Part shown: piece after piece, positions 1 through 5,988 of the stretch | Layout of the letters: each line of letters begins with the position of its first letter | How positions within the stretch are numbered: position 1 is the first letter of the stretch | Assembly: GCA_030592425.1 (NCBI GenBank) | Contig: JAUVJK010000031.1 | Location: forward strand, 1 to 9,445 | Direction: 5' to 3' | Origin: Candidatus Moraniibacteriota bacterium | GTDB lineage: Bacteria > Patescibacteriota > Minisyncoccia > Moranbacterales > GCA-2747515 | DNA length: 9,445 nt | Made by a program: the position numbers and the translations under genes | The notes under the pieces: model-generated | The model's database searches: none | What the model was told of the DNA's origin: nothing | What the model saw: the letters and a program-made list of their open reading frames with translations, nothing else

Positions 1-20
1 AAAAGAACGATGATACGCAT
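1..20 (-). CDS. 5' end of a divergent gene cut by the window edge
   Basis: Read on the minus strand, an ATG at 20-18 is followed by six readable codons giving MRIIVL before the window ends. A strong SD, GAGGAG (minus strand of 27-32), lies six bases upstream of the ATG. That is the main reason to call a real gene start here. Product unknown: a short hydrophobic strand after Met-Arg is common to many Rossmann, HAD or response-regulator proteins and does not decide the family. The gene is divergent from the TrmB-type regulator at 166-921, so it is a natural candidate target of that regulator. Confidence 0.5.
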
Positions 21-52
21 AATAATCTCCTCGGGTTAGAAAAGTACAAGTA

Positions 53-72
53 TCAAATGAAATATCATTTGA
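53..72. promoter_or_regulatory. Perfect palindrome, candidate operator
   Basis: Eight-base arms TCAAATGA (53-60) and TCATTTGA (65-72) flank a four-base AATA centre. The right arm overlaps the -35 box of the promoter at 69-97, and the whole site lies between two divergent genes. This is a suitable position for an operator through which the adjacent TrmB-type protein could control itself and the gene leaving the window at 20. Binding is inferred, not shown. Confidence 0.5.
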
Positions 73-97
73 CGATGTCTAGTATAGATGATATAGT
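69..97 (+). promoter_or_regulatory. Sigma70-type promoter for the TrmB-type regulator
   Basis: TTGACG (69-74) and TATAGT (92-97) are separated by exactly 17 bp, each one mismatch from consensus. The expected transcript start is near 104, giving a leader of about 60 nt that contains the imperfect GTGGT/ACCAC repeat at 122-138. A second TATAAT at 141-146 lacks a good -35 box. Confidence 0.6.
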
Positions 98-121
98 ACG
101 AGTGGCCAATACGACTCCATA

Positions 122-138
122 GTGGTAGATATCACCAC
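122..138. promoter_or_regulatory. Imperfect inverted repeat in the leader
   Basis: GTGGT (122-126) and ACCAC (134-138) flank AGATATC. Apart from one extra A the whole site is a palindrome around GATATC. It lies downstream of the predicted start of transcription, so it could be a second operator or a small leader hairpin. Function is inferred from position only. Confidence 0.3.
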
Positions 139-165
139 AATATAATTAATTATGAAGATTTTTTT

Positions 166-921
166 ATGGAACACACAGAACTCCTCCAATCATTTGGTCT
201 TGCAAAAAATGAAGCACGAATCTATGAGACGCTGTTGCGTGAAGGGGAACTTAGCGTTGGTGCTATTGCCAATGAATCCGGCGTACACCGTAGAAATACG
301 TACGATACACTGAATCGTCTCTTAGAGAAGGGGCTTGTATTTGAGATCTTGGAGAGCAAAGAAAATCGATACCAAGCCGTCCCGCCATCGCGCTTTGCGG
401 AAATGATCGAAGAGCATCAATCTGATCTAGAAAAAAATTTACCGGAGCTTGAGAGACTGTACCAAGAAGTTCCTCAGAAAGAGGCGACATATATCCTTCG
501 AGGCATAGAAGGATGGAAGGCATATATGCGCGATATTATTCGTGTTGGTCAGGATGATTATATTATGGCTGGCAAGGGTGTATGGGCGCATCCAAAATTG
601 AAAAAATTTGCAACTCAAATGACGACTGCTGCTGCAAAAAAAGGAATTCATTTTCACGTTTTATTTGATGCGGACGCACGAGAAGATGCTCAAGAAGTTA
701 TTGAATTTTTGAAACCAAAATATAAATTTCTTCCAAAGGGCTTTGAATCGCATTCTGCTTTTGAAGTCTTTGGTGATCATATTGTTTTTCTTACGGATAA
801 TAAAAATGCTGAAATTAATGAGGATTATACAATAACCGTCATTATCAATCAAAAACTCGCAGACTCCTTTCGTACATGGTTCAAACTCATTTGGGGCGTG
901 AGCACATTACCGAAAAAATAG
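166..921 (+). CDS. TrmB-family transcriptional regulator
   Basis: A 251-aa cytoplasmic DNA-binding protein. Residues about 1-70 form a winged helix of the TrmB type: LLQSFGLAKNEARIYETLL is the typical N-terminal helix, and SVGAIANESGVHRRNTYDTL holds the recognition helix. Residues about 75-105 are charged and helical, consistent with the dimerising coiled coil of the family. Residues about 106-250 fit the phospholipase-D-like effector domain seen in TrmB proteins. In studied relatives the effector is often a sugar; the ligand here cannot be read. The start at 166 gives the full helix; no SD is visible, only an AT-rich leader. An ATG at 152 is out of frame. The gene is divergent from the one leaving the window at 20 and faces the small membrane protein at 1010-1429 tail to tail. 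Family call firm, target unknown. Confidence 0.85.
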   Translation: MEHTELLQSFGLAKNEARIYETLLREGELSVGAIANESGVHRRNTYDTLNRLLEKGLVFEILESKENRYQAVPPSRFAEMIEEHQSDLEKNLPELERLYQEVPQKEATYILRGIEGWKAYMRDIIRVGQDDYIMAGKGVWAHPKLKKFATQMTTAAAKKGIHFHVLFDADAREDAQEVIEFLKPKYKFLPKGFESHSAFEVFGDHIVFLTDNKNAEINEDYTITVIINQKLADSFRTWFKLIWGVSTLPKK

Positions 922-937
922 AGAATTCTTTTTTGTA

Positions 938-973
938 TAAAAAACCCTGCTAAGATAAATGTCTTTGCAGGGT
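938..973 (-). terminator. Intrinsic terminator of the small membrane protein gene
   Basis: ACCCTGC (944-950) pairs with GCAGGGT (967-973). After one T-T mismatch the stem continues as AAGA (952-955) with TCTT (962-965). On the minus strand the stem is followed by a run of six T (939-944), so it ends the minus-strand transcript. On the plus strand there is no T-run after the stem, so it would not serve the TrmB-type gene well. Confidence 0.7.
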
Positions 974-1009
974 AGGAGGAAATGTATTTATTGAGTTGGT
1001 AAAATATTG

Positions 1010-1429
1010 TCAGGCGTTATGCCATCCATATACAGGACCTTCTCGCAATGCGATATAGAGAAAGAATATTCCAATACCTAGTGTGATACTTATGAATATC
1101 ACAAAAAGAATTGGTGTTGACGGGCCTTGCGTATATTTTAGGATTCCAGTGCTCAAGCATATGGTGATGCCAGTCGCTAAGGAAAAAGGCCTTTCCATAC
1201 ATCGATCGCTAGCGATCATTACGCGTCCGTACAGACGCTGACGAAAAATAAACGTACTTGTACACCAAAGAATGAATAAAGTAGCAAGGATATCGTTCGT
1301 TGTTGAGAGGTATGGTGCAATGAGATAGCCGATGATTGGTAGCATGATGATACTGATGACCATCCATCGTCGACCGATTCGTTTATTTCTCTCGATATAA
1401 TTAATGCCGTTTTCTTTCAAAGTTGTCAA
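1010..1429 (-). CDS. Small four-helix membrane protein, unknown function
   Basis: 139 aa. Likely membrane segments lie near residues 23-40, 47-63, 82-97 and 105-127; the N-terminal 22 residues are basic and probably cytoplasmic (ERNKRIGRRW). The loop between helices 2 and 3 is basic too (RQRLYGRVMIASDRCMER). I do not recognise the family and see no catalytic motif. The start is a TTG at 1429, chosen because GGAG lies eight bases upstream; the nearest ATG upstream is out of frame, and the first internal ATG (residue 23) would remove the basic N-terminus. The stop is TGA. It has its own consensus promoter and terminator, so it is transcribed alone. I have no functional link to the neighbouring OFA transporter beyond position. 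Confidence 0.7.
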   Translation of the reverse strand: MTTLKENGINYIERNKRIGRRWMVISIIMLPIIGYLIAPYLSTTNDILATLFILWCTSTFIFRQRLYGRVMIASDRCMERPFSLATGITICLSTGILKYTQGPSTPILFVIFISITLGIGIFFLYIALREGPVYGWHNA

Positions 1430-1460
1430 TGTACGATCTCCACATGTTTACTGTGTTGAT

Positions 1461-1489
1461 ATTGTATGGCGCAAGACTTCTTTCGTCAA
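1461..1489 (-). promoter_or_regulatory. Promoter of the small membrane protein gene
   Basis: On the minus strand TTGACG (1489-1484) and TACAAT (1466-1461) are 17 bp apart, each one base from consensus. It sits just past the terminator of the transporter gene, so the membrane protein has an independent transcript with a leader of roughly 25 nt containing the GGAG ribosome site. Confidence 0.7.
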
Positions 1490-1505
1490 ATATTTTTAAT
1501 TTCAC

Positions 1506-1542
1506 AAAAAAACCGCACGTATCTCTGTTGAGATGCATGCGG
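1506..1542 (-). terminator. Intrinsic terminator of the OFA transporter gene
   Basis: Thirteen-base arms 1513-1525 and 1530-1542 (CCGCA...ATCTC with GAGAT...TGCGG) pair with two mismatches around a TGTT-type loop. On the minus strand a run of seven T (1512-1506) follows. It begins about 17 bp after the TAA stop at 1559. Confidence 0.8.
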
Positions 1543-1558
1543 CAGCGTTGCTTATACG

Positions 1559-2866
1559 TTAAGTGTTAGCCGATTCAGTGAGTGTGACAAGTCCATCATT
1601 GTGAACTTTTTCTTTTGCCGTCTTTTTTACGGGTGCATTAACGGTAAAGATGATCGTAGCAGCTACAAGACTCATAACGCCTGTGATAAGGAATGCGAGT
1701 TCATAATTTCCCATGCTTCCAAGATAACCACCAAGCATTGGTCCGACAGTCCCACCAACAGCATATGCCAAGAAGACATAACTATAGTTTGATCCGAAGA
1801 ACTTATGTCCAAAAGTGTCAGTTGTGATTGCCGGAAAAAGTGCAAAGTTGCCACCAAAGTTGAAACCGATAAGGGCTGCAACAACATACAATGGCCATGG
1901 TTGATCTGCGATAAAAGGAAATATAGAAACAAAGAGTCCCTGTGTTGCCATCATGATCACAATAGAAATGCGTCGACCACTTTGATCACAATGGATTCTT
2001 TGTCCGATGAAATCACTAACCTTTCCCCAGCCAATGCGACCCGCTGCATTTGCGAGTGCAAAGACGACCATGGCTGTACCTGCAATTGCGCTCGCCTGTT
2101 CCTTACTGAAACCAGAAGCACTAAGAGCTTTTCCAGGGAACAGTTTCATAAGTCCAATGCACATAAGTCCAGCGGTTGCACCGATGGCAAATGTTGCAAG
2201 GATCGACCAATATTGATTGGTGCGACGCATTTCCTGACTATTAAAATCAAGTTTGCTCACAGATGTATTATCGATAGGTGCCTTGAAATGTGCGGGAAAC
2301 TTCATCCAGATACCACCAATCATAACTGTTAGTGCAAAAAGTCCACCATAGATCATGAAAGTATTACCAATGCCATATGCCACGAGAAAATTTCCCCATG
2401 AACCAGCAAGTTTTACCCAGATCATAGCGCCAAGTCCAAATCCTGCTACGGCAACACCAGTGATCATACCTTTTTTGTCAGGGAACCATTGCATACCAAC
2501 GGCAATTGGAACAACATAACCCAGTCCAATACCAGCTCCACCAAGTATACCAATGCCAATGAGGACGGGCCAAAATGATGTGCCACCAAAGACTCCAGCA
2601 AATACATAGCCAGTTCCCAAGAGAAGACCCCCAGCGATTGTGAGTTTCCGTGGACCAAAGCGGTGAAGATTGCGACCAGCAAAGATCATTACAAGCGCAA
2701 AAGTAACAAGGCCAACAGTAAACGGGAATTGTGTTTGTGTTGTTGACCAGCCAGCATCTTTGAGTGTGGGTGTGAAGACGTTCCACGCATAGATTGCGCC
2801 GAGGGACATCTGTATGAGCAGTGCTCCAATTACAACCATGAAGCCCTGTAGATTTTCCTTCCTCAT
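1559..2866 (-). CDS. OFA-family MFS transporter (oxalate/formate antiporter-like)
   Basis: A 435-aa inner-membrane carrier with twelve predicted helices. OFA signatures are the first-helix SLGAIYAWNVF (21-31), the GLGYVVPIAVGMQWFPDKKG segment (114-133), the loop 2-3 motif GRNLHRFGPRKL (64-75) and its second-half counterpart GWGKVSDFIGQR (279-290). The family moves small carboxylates; the founding member OxlT exchanges oxalate and formate. The OxlT substrate site uses a lysine in helix 11, but the corresponding segment here (about 359-381, NYSYVFLAYAVGGTVGP) has no basic residue, so oxalate exchange should not be assumed. The start at 2866 is fixed by AGGAGGT eight bases upstream. The gene has its own promoter and terminator and is divergent from the ABC-F gene. 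No frc/oxc-type oxalate enzymes are in the window. Confidence 0.85.
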   Translation of the reverse strand: MRKENLQGFMVVIGALLIQMSLGAIYAWNVFTPTLKDAGWSTTQTQFPFTVGLVTFALVMIFAGRNLHRFGPRKLTIAGGLLLGTGYVFAGVFGGTSFWPVLIGIGILGGAGIGLGYVVPIAVGMQWFPDKKGMITGVAVAGFGLGAMIWVKLAGSWGNFLVAYGIGNTFMIYGGLFALTVMIGGIWMKFPAHFKAPIDNTSVSKLDFNSQEMRRTNQYWSILATFAIGATAGLMCIGLMKLFPGKALSASGFSKEQASAIAGTAMVVFALANAAGRIGWGKVSDFIGQRIHCDQSGRRISIVIMMATQGLFVSIFPFIADQPWPLYVVAALIGFNFGGNFALFPAITTDTFGHKFFGSNYSYVFLAYAVGGTVGPMLGGYLGSMGNYELAFLITGVMSLVAATIIFTVNAPVKKTAKEKVHNDGLVTLTESANT

Positions 2867-3044
2867 TTCATTTACCTCCTACGGTTTGATGAGGGTGAAA
2901 AGAATACCACTATATTTTTAAAAAACAAAATAATGACTTAGCAATCGTACAGCTCTTTTGTCATGGCGTCAATGGATGCTCTTGTACTATGCAAAACACA
3001 AAAAGTGATATAGGATAAGGAGACGTTAAATTCAATTTATTATT
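2867..3044. other. Divergent intergenic region, transporter and ABC-F
   Basis: 178 bp between two divergent starts. The minus side has a fair promoter and a strong SD. On the plus side I find no convincing -35/-10 pair for the ABC-F gene; TTGTCA (2958-2963) has no -10 box at normal distance. AAGGAG at 3017-3022 looks like an SD, but it lies 22 bases before the ATG at 3045 and is followed by an in-frame TAA at 3027, so no nearer start in this frame exists. Confidence 0.4.
2944..2972 (-). promoter_or_regulatory. Probable promoter of the OFA transporter gene
   Basis: On the minus strand TTGACG (2972-2967) is followed after 17 bp by TACGAT (2949-2944), a 5/6 and a 4/6 match. The predicted leader is about 70 nt, AT-rich, and ends in the AGGAGGT ribosome site. 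A nearer alternative, TTGTTT with TATTCT, is weaker. Confidence 0.45.
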
Positions 3045-4499
3045 ATGGGTTCACAAGATATTGCAATTCGTTTTAAGGATGTTTCATTTTCTCACGAGAG
3101 TGGTTATGTCACGCTTGATGAAGCATCGTTCTCTCTACGGCAGGGGATGAAGGTGGCGCTTATGGGACAAAATGGTGCAGGGAAGAGTACGCTTTTTAGC
3201 TTGATCATGGGGACAGAAAAACCAATCGCTGGAGGGATTAACATCAATGATGATCTCAAGATCGCATTATCACAGCAGGTGATGCCACGAGAGTGTCTAT
3301 CACTGACGTTGCGTGATTTTTTTGATCAATATTTTGATGGTGAAGACTATGAACTTGATCGAAAGATCAAAGAATATCTTGAGATCGTAAATCTTGAAGT
3401 CCCAATTGATAAAAAAGTTGAAGACTTTTCTGGTGGGCAACAAGCGCGTCTTCTCCTTGCATCAGCGCTGATTCAAGAACCTGATATTCTCCTTTTAGAT
3501 GAACCGACAAATAATCTGGATGCTGATGGAATCGGGCATCTCATGACATTCCTCATGATGTACGAAAAGACGTGTATCGTGATCTCGCATGATGCAGATT
3601 TTCTCAATACATTTACGGACGGCGTGCTCTATCTCGATATTTATACGCACACAGTTGAGCAATATGCTGGTGACTATTATGTTGTAATAGAAGAAATTGC
3701 AGTGCGTGTCGAAAAAGAACGCGCAAAGAACGCACAATTTGAGAAAAAGATCCGTGATAATAAAGAAAAGATCAATTATTTTCAGAACAAAGGTGGAAAA
3801 ATGCGTCTCCTCGCGAAGAAACTTCGTAACGAGGTTGCAGAGATGGAAGCGTCAAAGGTAAGTGTGCGTCAAGATGATAAAACCATTCGTTCCTTTGAGA
3901 TCCCACTGCAAGAGGACATTACAGGAAATATCCTTACACTGAAAGAGGTTTCGATCATGAAAGGGCAAAAAGTGATCACGATGCCAGTAGATAAGATTGT
4001 GAAAAAGAATCAGCATTTATTGCTCAAAGGGCCAAATGGCATTGGAAAGACGACACTACTTGAACGTATCGCAGAGGGGAAAGAACGCGGTGAGCATATT
4101 TTGGAAGGCGTTCGTGTCGGTTATTATCGGCAGGATTTTTCAACACTTGATTTCAATGCGAAGGTTTTCGATTCCTTATTGGATGTGATGCAAATCCAAG
4201 AAGAAGAACGCATGCGAAGCGTTGCATCAGGATTTCTCATCACGCGTGACATTATGGATAGTAAGATCGGTAGTCTCTCTGAAGGACAGAAAGGACTTGT
4301 TGCCTTTGCACAGCTTGTACTCTTGGCGCCAGGTCTCCTGATCCTTGATGAGCCAACAAATCATATCAATTTCCGTCACATCCCACACATCGCCAAAGCA
4401 CTTGATGAATACAAAGGTGCAATGGTCTTAGTCTCTCACGTCGACGACTTCGTCGCACAGATTCGCATCGACGATGAGCTCGATCTGGGGAAGGGTTAG
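3045..4499 (+). CDS. ABC-F family ATPase, ribosome-associated type
   Basis: 484 aa, two ABC ATPase cassettes and no membrane helices, the ABC-F plan. Cassette 1: Walker A GQNGAGKST (41-49), signature SGGQQ (129-133), Walker B ILLLDE (148-153) followed by PTNNLD, H-loop His182. A charged linker of about 80 residues (211-290) matches the P-site tRNA interaction motif region. Cassette 2: Walker A GPNGIGKTT (329-337), signature LSEGQ (411-415, Glu replacing the usual Gly), Walker B LLILDE (431-436) with PTNH, His465. There is no long C-terminal extension of the Uup type. ABC-F proteins bind the ribosomal E site and relieve stalls or give antibiotic protection; which applies here cannot be read. 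The start is the only in-frame ATG after a TAA at 3027, with an AT-rich leader and no SD at normal distance. Its last 20 codons recur, diverged, at 5989-6048. Confidence 0.88.
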   Translation: MGSQDIAIRFKDVSFSHESGYVTLDEASFSLRQGMKVALMGQNGAGKSTLFSLIMGTEKPIAGGININDDLKIALSQQVMPRECLSLTLRDFFDQYFDGEDYELDRKIKEYLEIVNLEVPIDKKVEDFSGGQQARLLLASALIQEPDILLLDEPTNNLDADGIGHLMTFLMMYEKTCIVISHDADFLNTFTDGVLYLDIYTHTVEQYAGDYYVVIEEIAVRVEKERAKNAQFEKKIRDNKEKINYFQNKGGKMRLLAKKLRNEVAEMEASKVSVRQDDKTIRSFEIPLQEDITGNILTLKEVSIMKGQKVITMPVDKIVKKNQHLLLKGPNGIGKTTLLERIAEGKERGEHILEGVRVGYYRQDFSTLDFNAKVFDSLLDVMQIQEEERMRSVASGFLITRDIMDSKIGSLSEGQKGLVAFAQLVLLAPGLLILDEPTNHINFRHIPHIAKALDEYKGAMVLVSHVDDFVAQIRIDDELDLGKG

Positions 4500-4513
4500 C
4501 ATATAAAAAACAG
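4440..4513 (+). repeat. 74-bp diverged direct repeat, left copy
   Basis: Covers the last 20 codons of the ABC-F gene plus CATATAAAAAACAG after the stop. The right copy is 5989-6062. By eye 66 of 74 positions agree; all eight differences are at third codon positions and only one changes the residue (Asp to Glu). The two copies flank the phosphoribosyltransferase regulator. Confidence 0.85.
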
Positions 4514-4535
4514 GATAATGAAAATCCTGTTTTTT
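4505..4535. terminator. Intrinsic terminator of the ABC-F gene (bidirectional form)
   Basis: CAGGAT (4511-4516) pairs with ATCCTG (4524-4529) around a seven-base loop. Flanking A6 (4505-4510) and T6 (4530-4535) extend the stem and give a T-run on both strands. It starts six bases after the TAG stop. Its first bases, through CAG, are duplicated at the relic downstream, where the stem sequence differs but still pairs. Confidence 0.85.
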
Positions 4536-4564
4536 GGTATGAATTGTTGCCATTATTACGATAG

Positions 4565-4593
4565 AATCCATAGTATAATAGGTACTATGGATT
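4565..4593. repeat. Palindromic promoter repeat, copy 1
   Basis: Arms AATCCATAGTA (4565-4575) and TACTATGGATT (4583-4593) are perfect complements around TAATAGG. The site contains TATAAT (4574-4579), and an ATG (4587-4589) begins seven bases after it. Copies 2 and 3 follow at 4637-4663 and 4712-4731. No -35 box is seen at 16-18 bp. It may be an operator for the downstream winged-helix protein, a weak promoter, or both. Confidence 0.7.
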
Positions 4594-4614
4594 ATGACTT
4601 AAACAAGTCATAAT
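4591..4614. repeat. Perfect inverted repeat between palindrome copies 1 and 2
   Basis: ATTATGACTT (4591-4600) and AAGTCATAAT (4605-4614) are perfect complements around AAAC. It abuts copy 1, sharing the ATT at 4591-4593. There is no T-run after it, so it is not a standard terminator. It could be a second regulator-binding site or an RNA hairpin. An 8-codon ORF from the copy 1 ATG (4587-4613, MDYDLNKS) spans it. Confidence 0.6.
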
Positions 4615-4636
4615 AAAGCAATATAGCGTGGATTAA

Positions 4637-4663
4637 TTCCATAGTATAATAGGTATTATGGAA
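4637..4663. repeat. Palindromic promoter repeat, copy 2
   Basis: TTCCATAGTA (4637-4646), TAATAGG, TATTATGGAA (4654-4663): the same centre as copy 1 with one mismatch in the arms. TATAAT is at 4645-4650 and an ATG at 4658-4660, again seven bases after the -10-like box. The copy is bracketed by GCAATATA (4618-4625) and TATATTGC (4683-4690), which are complementary. Confidence 0.7.
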
Positions 4664-4720
4664 ATTGCCTATATAGAGCGGTTATATTGCTATTCACAAG
4701 TTAATCAAAGTATAGTATAA
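4658..4720 (+). other. Possible 20-codon leader ORF
   Basis: An ATG in palindrome copy 2 opens a 20-codon frame (begins MEIAYIERLY, ends NQSIV) that stops with a TAA inside copy 3, eight bases before the regulator's own ATG and in another frame. If copy 2 is a leaderless promoter, this would be translated as a short upstream peptide. Nothing but position supports it; an ORF of this size can arise by chance. Confidence 0.2.
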
Positions 4721-4721
4721 T
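4693..4721 (+). promoter_or_regulatory. Consensus promoter placed for a leaderless transcript
   Basis: TTCACA (4693-4698, 5/6) and TATAAT (4716-4721, 6/6) are 17 bp apart. The start codon ATG at 4729 begins eight bases after the -10 box, which is where transcription should start. The mRNA would therefore begin at or within a base or two of the AUG and carry no ribosome-binding site. Confidence 0.7.
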
Positions 4722-4731
4722 AGGTACTATG
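4712..4731. repeat. Palindromic promoter repeat, copy 3, containing the start codon
   Basis: ATAGTA (4712-4717), TAATAGG (4718-4724), TACTAT (4725-4730). The core is identical to copy 1 but the outer CC/GG pairs are lost. The right arm runs into the ATG (4729-4731) of the phosphoribosyltransferase gene. A protein bound here would cover the -10 box and the start codon together. Confidence 0.75.
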
Positions 4732-5904
4732 AAGACAGACAATGACAATTATCAGCTTATTAGTGACACTTTGGTAAAAAGTGGCGTTTTTGCTATTTCT
4801 GATATTGAAGGGGAAAGCTCTCTTTCTCGTGAAGGTATCAAAAAGAATCTGCATTTCCTTGTAAAGGATAGTATTTTGAAAAAGACGGCAGAACAAGGAA
4901 GAAATGTAAAATACAAGCTTGCAATTACTGATGATGCTCTAGAATTTCTTTTTACATATATTGAACAGATGACGATTGAAGAATTCGCACGTGCGTGGAA
5001 TATCGGAGATAGTGCAACGAAAAAATATATGAAGCAATTCGTGGATGACGGCGTTGTTGAAAAAATAGGTACGCCACCACGAAAGATCATCTATGTATAT
5101 GTGAAGGAAACTCAGAACGGATTGTTTTCCAGAGAGCAGAGGGAGATCATTGAAAAAAATTATGCTTTTACGACACCAGAGGGAAGATTTCTTAAAGGAG
5201 TGAAGGGTTTTATGTATTGGGCAGAAACAAGGTCTGGCCGCAAAGATATTGAAAATCTTGCACAGGAATATATCAATGTACGAAATAAATACTATGATCA
5301 AAAGGCAAATATCCTATTGATTGATGCAACAGAAAAATTGACGCATATTTTTAATGAAGATGTCGCTATAGAAAAATTGTTTCATTGTGATTTTGATGCG
5401 CTGCCAGTTTTTGGTAAAACATATTTGAGTCAGATGGTGCGTATTGCCAAATCAGGTCAGACTAATACTGCTTTGATGATGTCTATCGTTGAAAAAATGC
5501 AAGGGGGTGCGACGCATATAATCAAGCAATATGATATTGATTGTATTGGCTATATTCCACCAACTGTTGTACGAAAAACGCAATTGATGACATTTATCGC
5601 AAAACAATTGCAGATTTCATGTGACAGAATTATACTGACCAAAGAGACTAGTCTAGTACCAGTACAACAAAAAAGTTTGAAAAAAGTAGAAGATCGAAAA
5701 CTAAATGCGCAGAAAACAATTGTCGTGGAGAGTAAGAAAAAGTATAAAAATATTTTGTTGATTGATGATGTGACTGGCTCTGGTGCAACTCTCAATGAAA
5801 CGGCGAAGAAACTTATCGCCAAGGGAATCGCGCAAAGAGTTTATGCTTTTACAATCACGGGAAGTGCAAAGGCAGGCGTTTTTGATATTATTTCTGAAGC
5901 ATAG
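4729..5904 (+). CDS. Winged-helix / ComF-like phosphoribosyltransferase fusion, probable regulator
   Basis: 391 aa, soluble. Two winged-helix-like units lie at about 8-66 (ISDIEGESSLSREGIKKNL) and 76-127 (MTIEEFARAWNIGDSATKKY). A linker region follows, about 130-260, with the notable stretch CDFDALPVFGKTYLSQMVRI (220-239). Residues about 265-390 are a type I phosphoribosyltransferase fold: IDCIGYIPPTVVRKTQLMTF resembles the ComF substrate strand, SLKKVEDRKLNAQKT (316-330) the ComF flexible loop, and NILLIDDVTGSGATL (341-355) the PRPP loop with the acidic pair Asp346-Asp347. In PurR of Bacillus a winged helix plus a PRTase senses PRPP; a similar sensor role is my inference. Whether it is catalytic is unknown. 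The gene is alone, with its own terminator, and its ATG lies in the third of three palindromes, which points to autoregulation. It sits between two copies of the ABC-F 3' end. Confidence 0.75.
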   Translation: MKTDNDNYQLISDTLVKSGVFAISDIEGESSLSREGIKKNLHFLVKDSILKKTAEQGRNVKYKLAITDDALEFLFTYIEQMTIEEFARAWNIGDSATKKYMKQFVDDGVVEKIGTPPRKIIYVYVKETQNGLFSREQREIIEKNYAFTTPEGRFLKGVKGFMYWAETRSGRKDIENLAQEYINVRNKYYDQKANILLIDATEKLTHIFNEDVAIEKLFHCDFDALPVFGKTYLSQMVRIAKSGQTNTALMMSIVEKMQGGATHIIKQYDIDCIGYIPPTVVRKTQLMTFIAKQLQISCDRIILTKETSLVPVQQKSLKKVEDRKLNAQKTIVVESKKKYKNILLIDDVTGSGATLNETAKKLIAKGIAQRVYAFTITGSAKAGVFDIISEA

Positions 5905-5943
5905 ACCTTTTCGTTATTGGATATACATTATAAAATGTGCGAT

Positions 5944-5981
5944 AATACTCCTACTGAGGTATCTCAGTAGGAATATTTCTT
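5944..5981 (+). terminator. Intrinsic terminator of the phosphoribosyltransferase gene
   Basis: TCCTACTGAG (5949-5958) pairs perfectly with CTCAGTAGGA (5963-5972) around GTAT. After one mismatch AATA (5944-5947) pairs with TATT (5974-5977), and the stem runs into a T-rich tail. It lies 40 bp after the TAG stop and ends just before the ABC-F relic. Confidence 0.75.
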
Positions 5982-5988
5982 ACTGAAA

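Noticed and set aside
118..126. CCATAGTGG near the TrmB-type gene as a fourth copy of the 4565-4731 palindrome
   Set aside because: It shares only CCATAGT with the repeat, lacks the TAATAGG centre and the second arm.
974..1002. AGGAGG followed by ATG and six codons on the plus strand
   Set aside because: The spacing from SD to ATG is too short, the frame stops at once, and it lies in the 3' region of a minus-strand gene next to its terminator.
1805..2332. 175-codon plus-strand frame opposite the OFA transporter
   Set aside because: It is the antisense shadow of a well-conserved membrane protein gene, rich in Cys and His with no domain, SD or promoter.
4565..4731. CRISPR-like array reading of the three repeats
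   Set aside because: Only three copies, unequal spacing, palindromic with a -10 box, and no cas genes; an operator/promoter repeat fits better.
4752..5090. 112-codon minus-strand frame opposite the phosphoribosyltransferase gene
   Set aside because: Shadow frame: low-complexity Ser/Phe-rich translation and no start signals, while the plus strand has clear domain motifs.
5783..5986. 67-codon plus-strand frame over the end of the phosphoribosyltransferase gene
   Set aside because: It overlaps the conserved 3' coding part in another frame and runs through the terminator; no SD or recognisable sequence.
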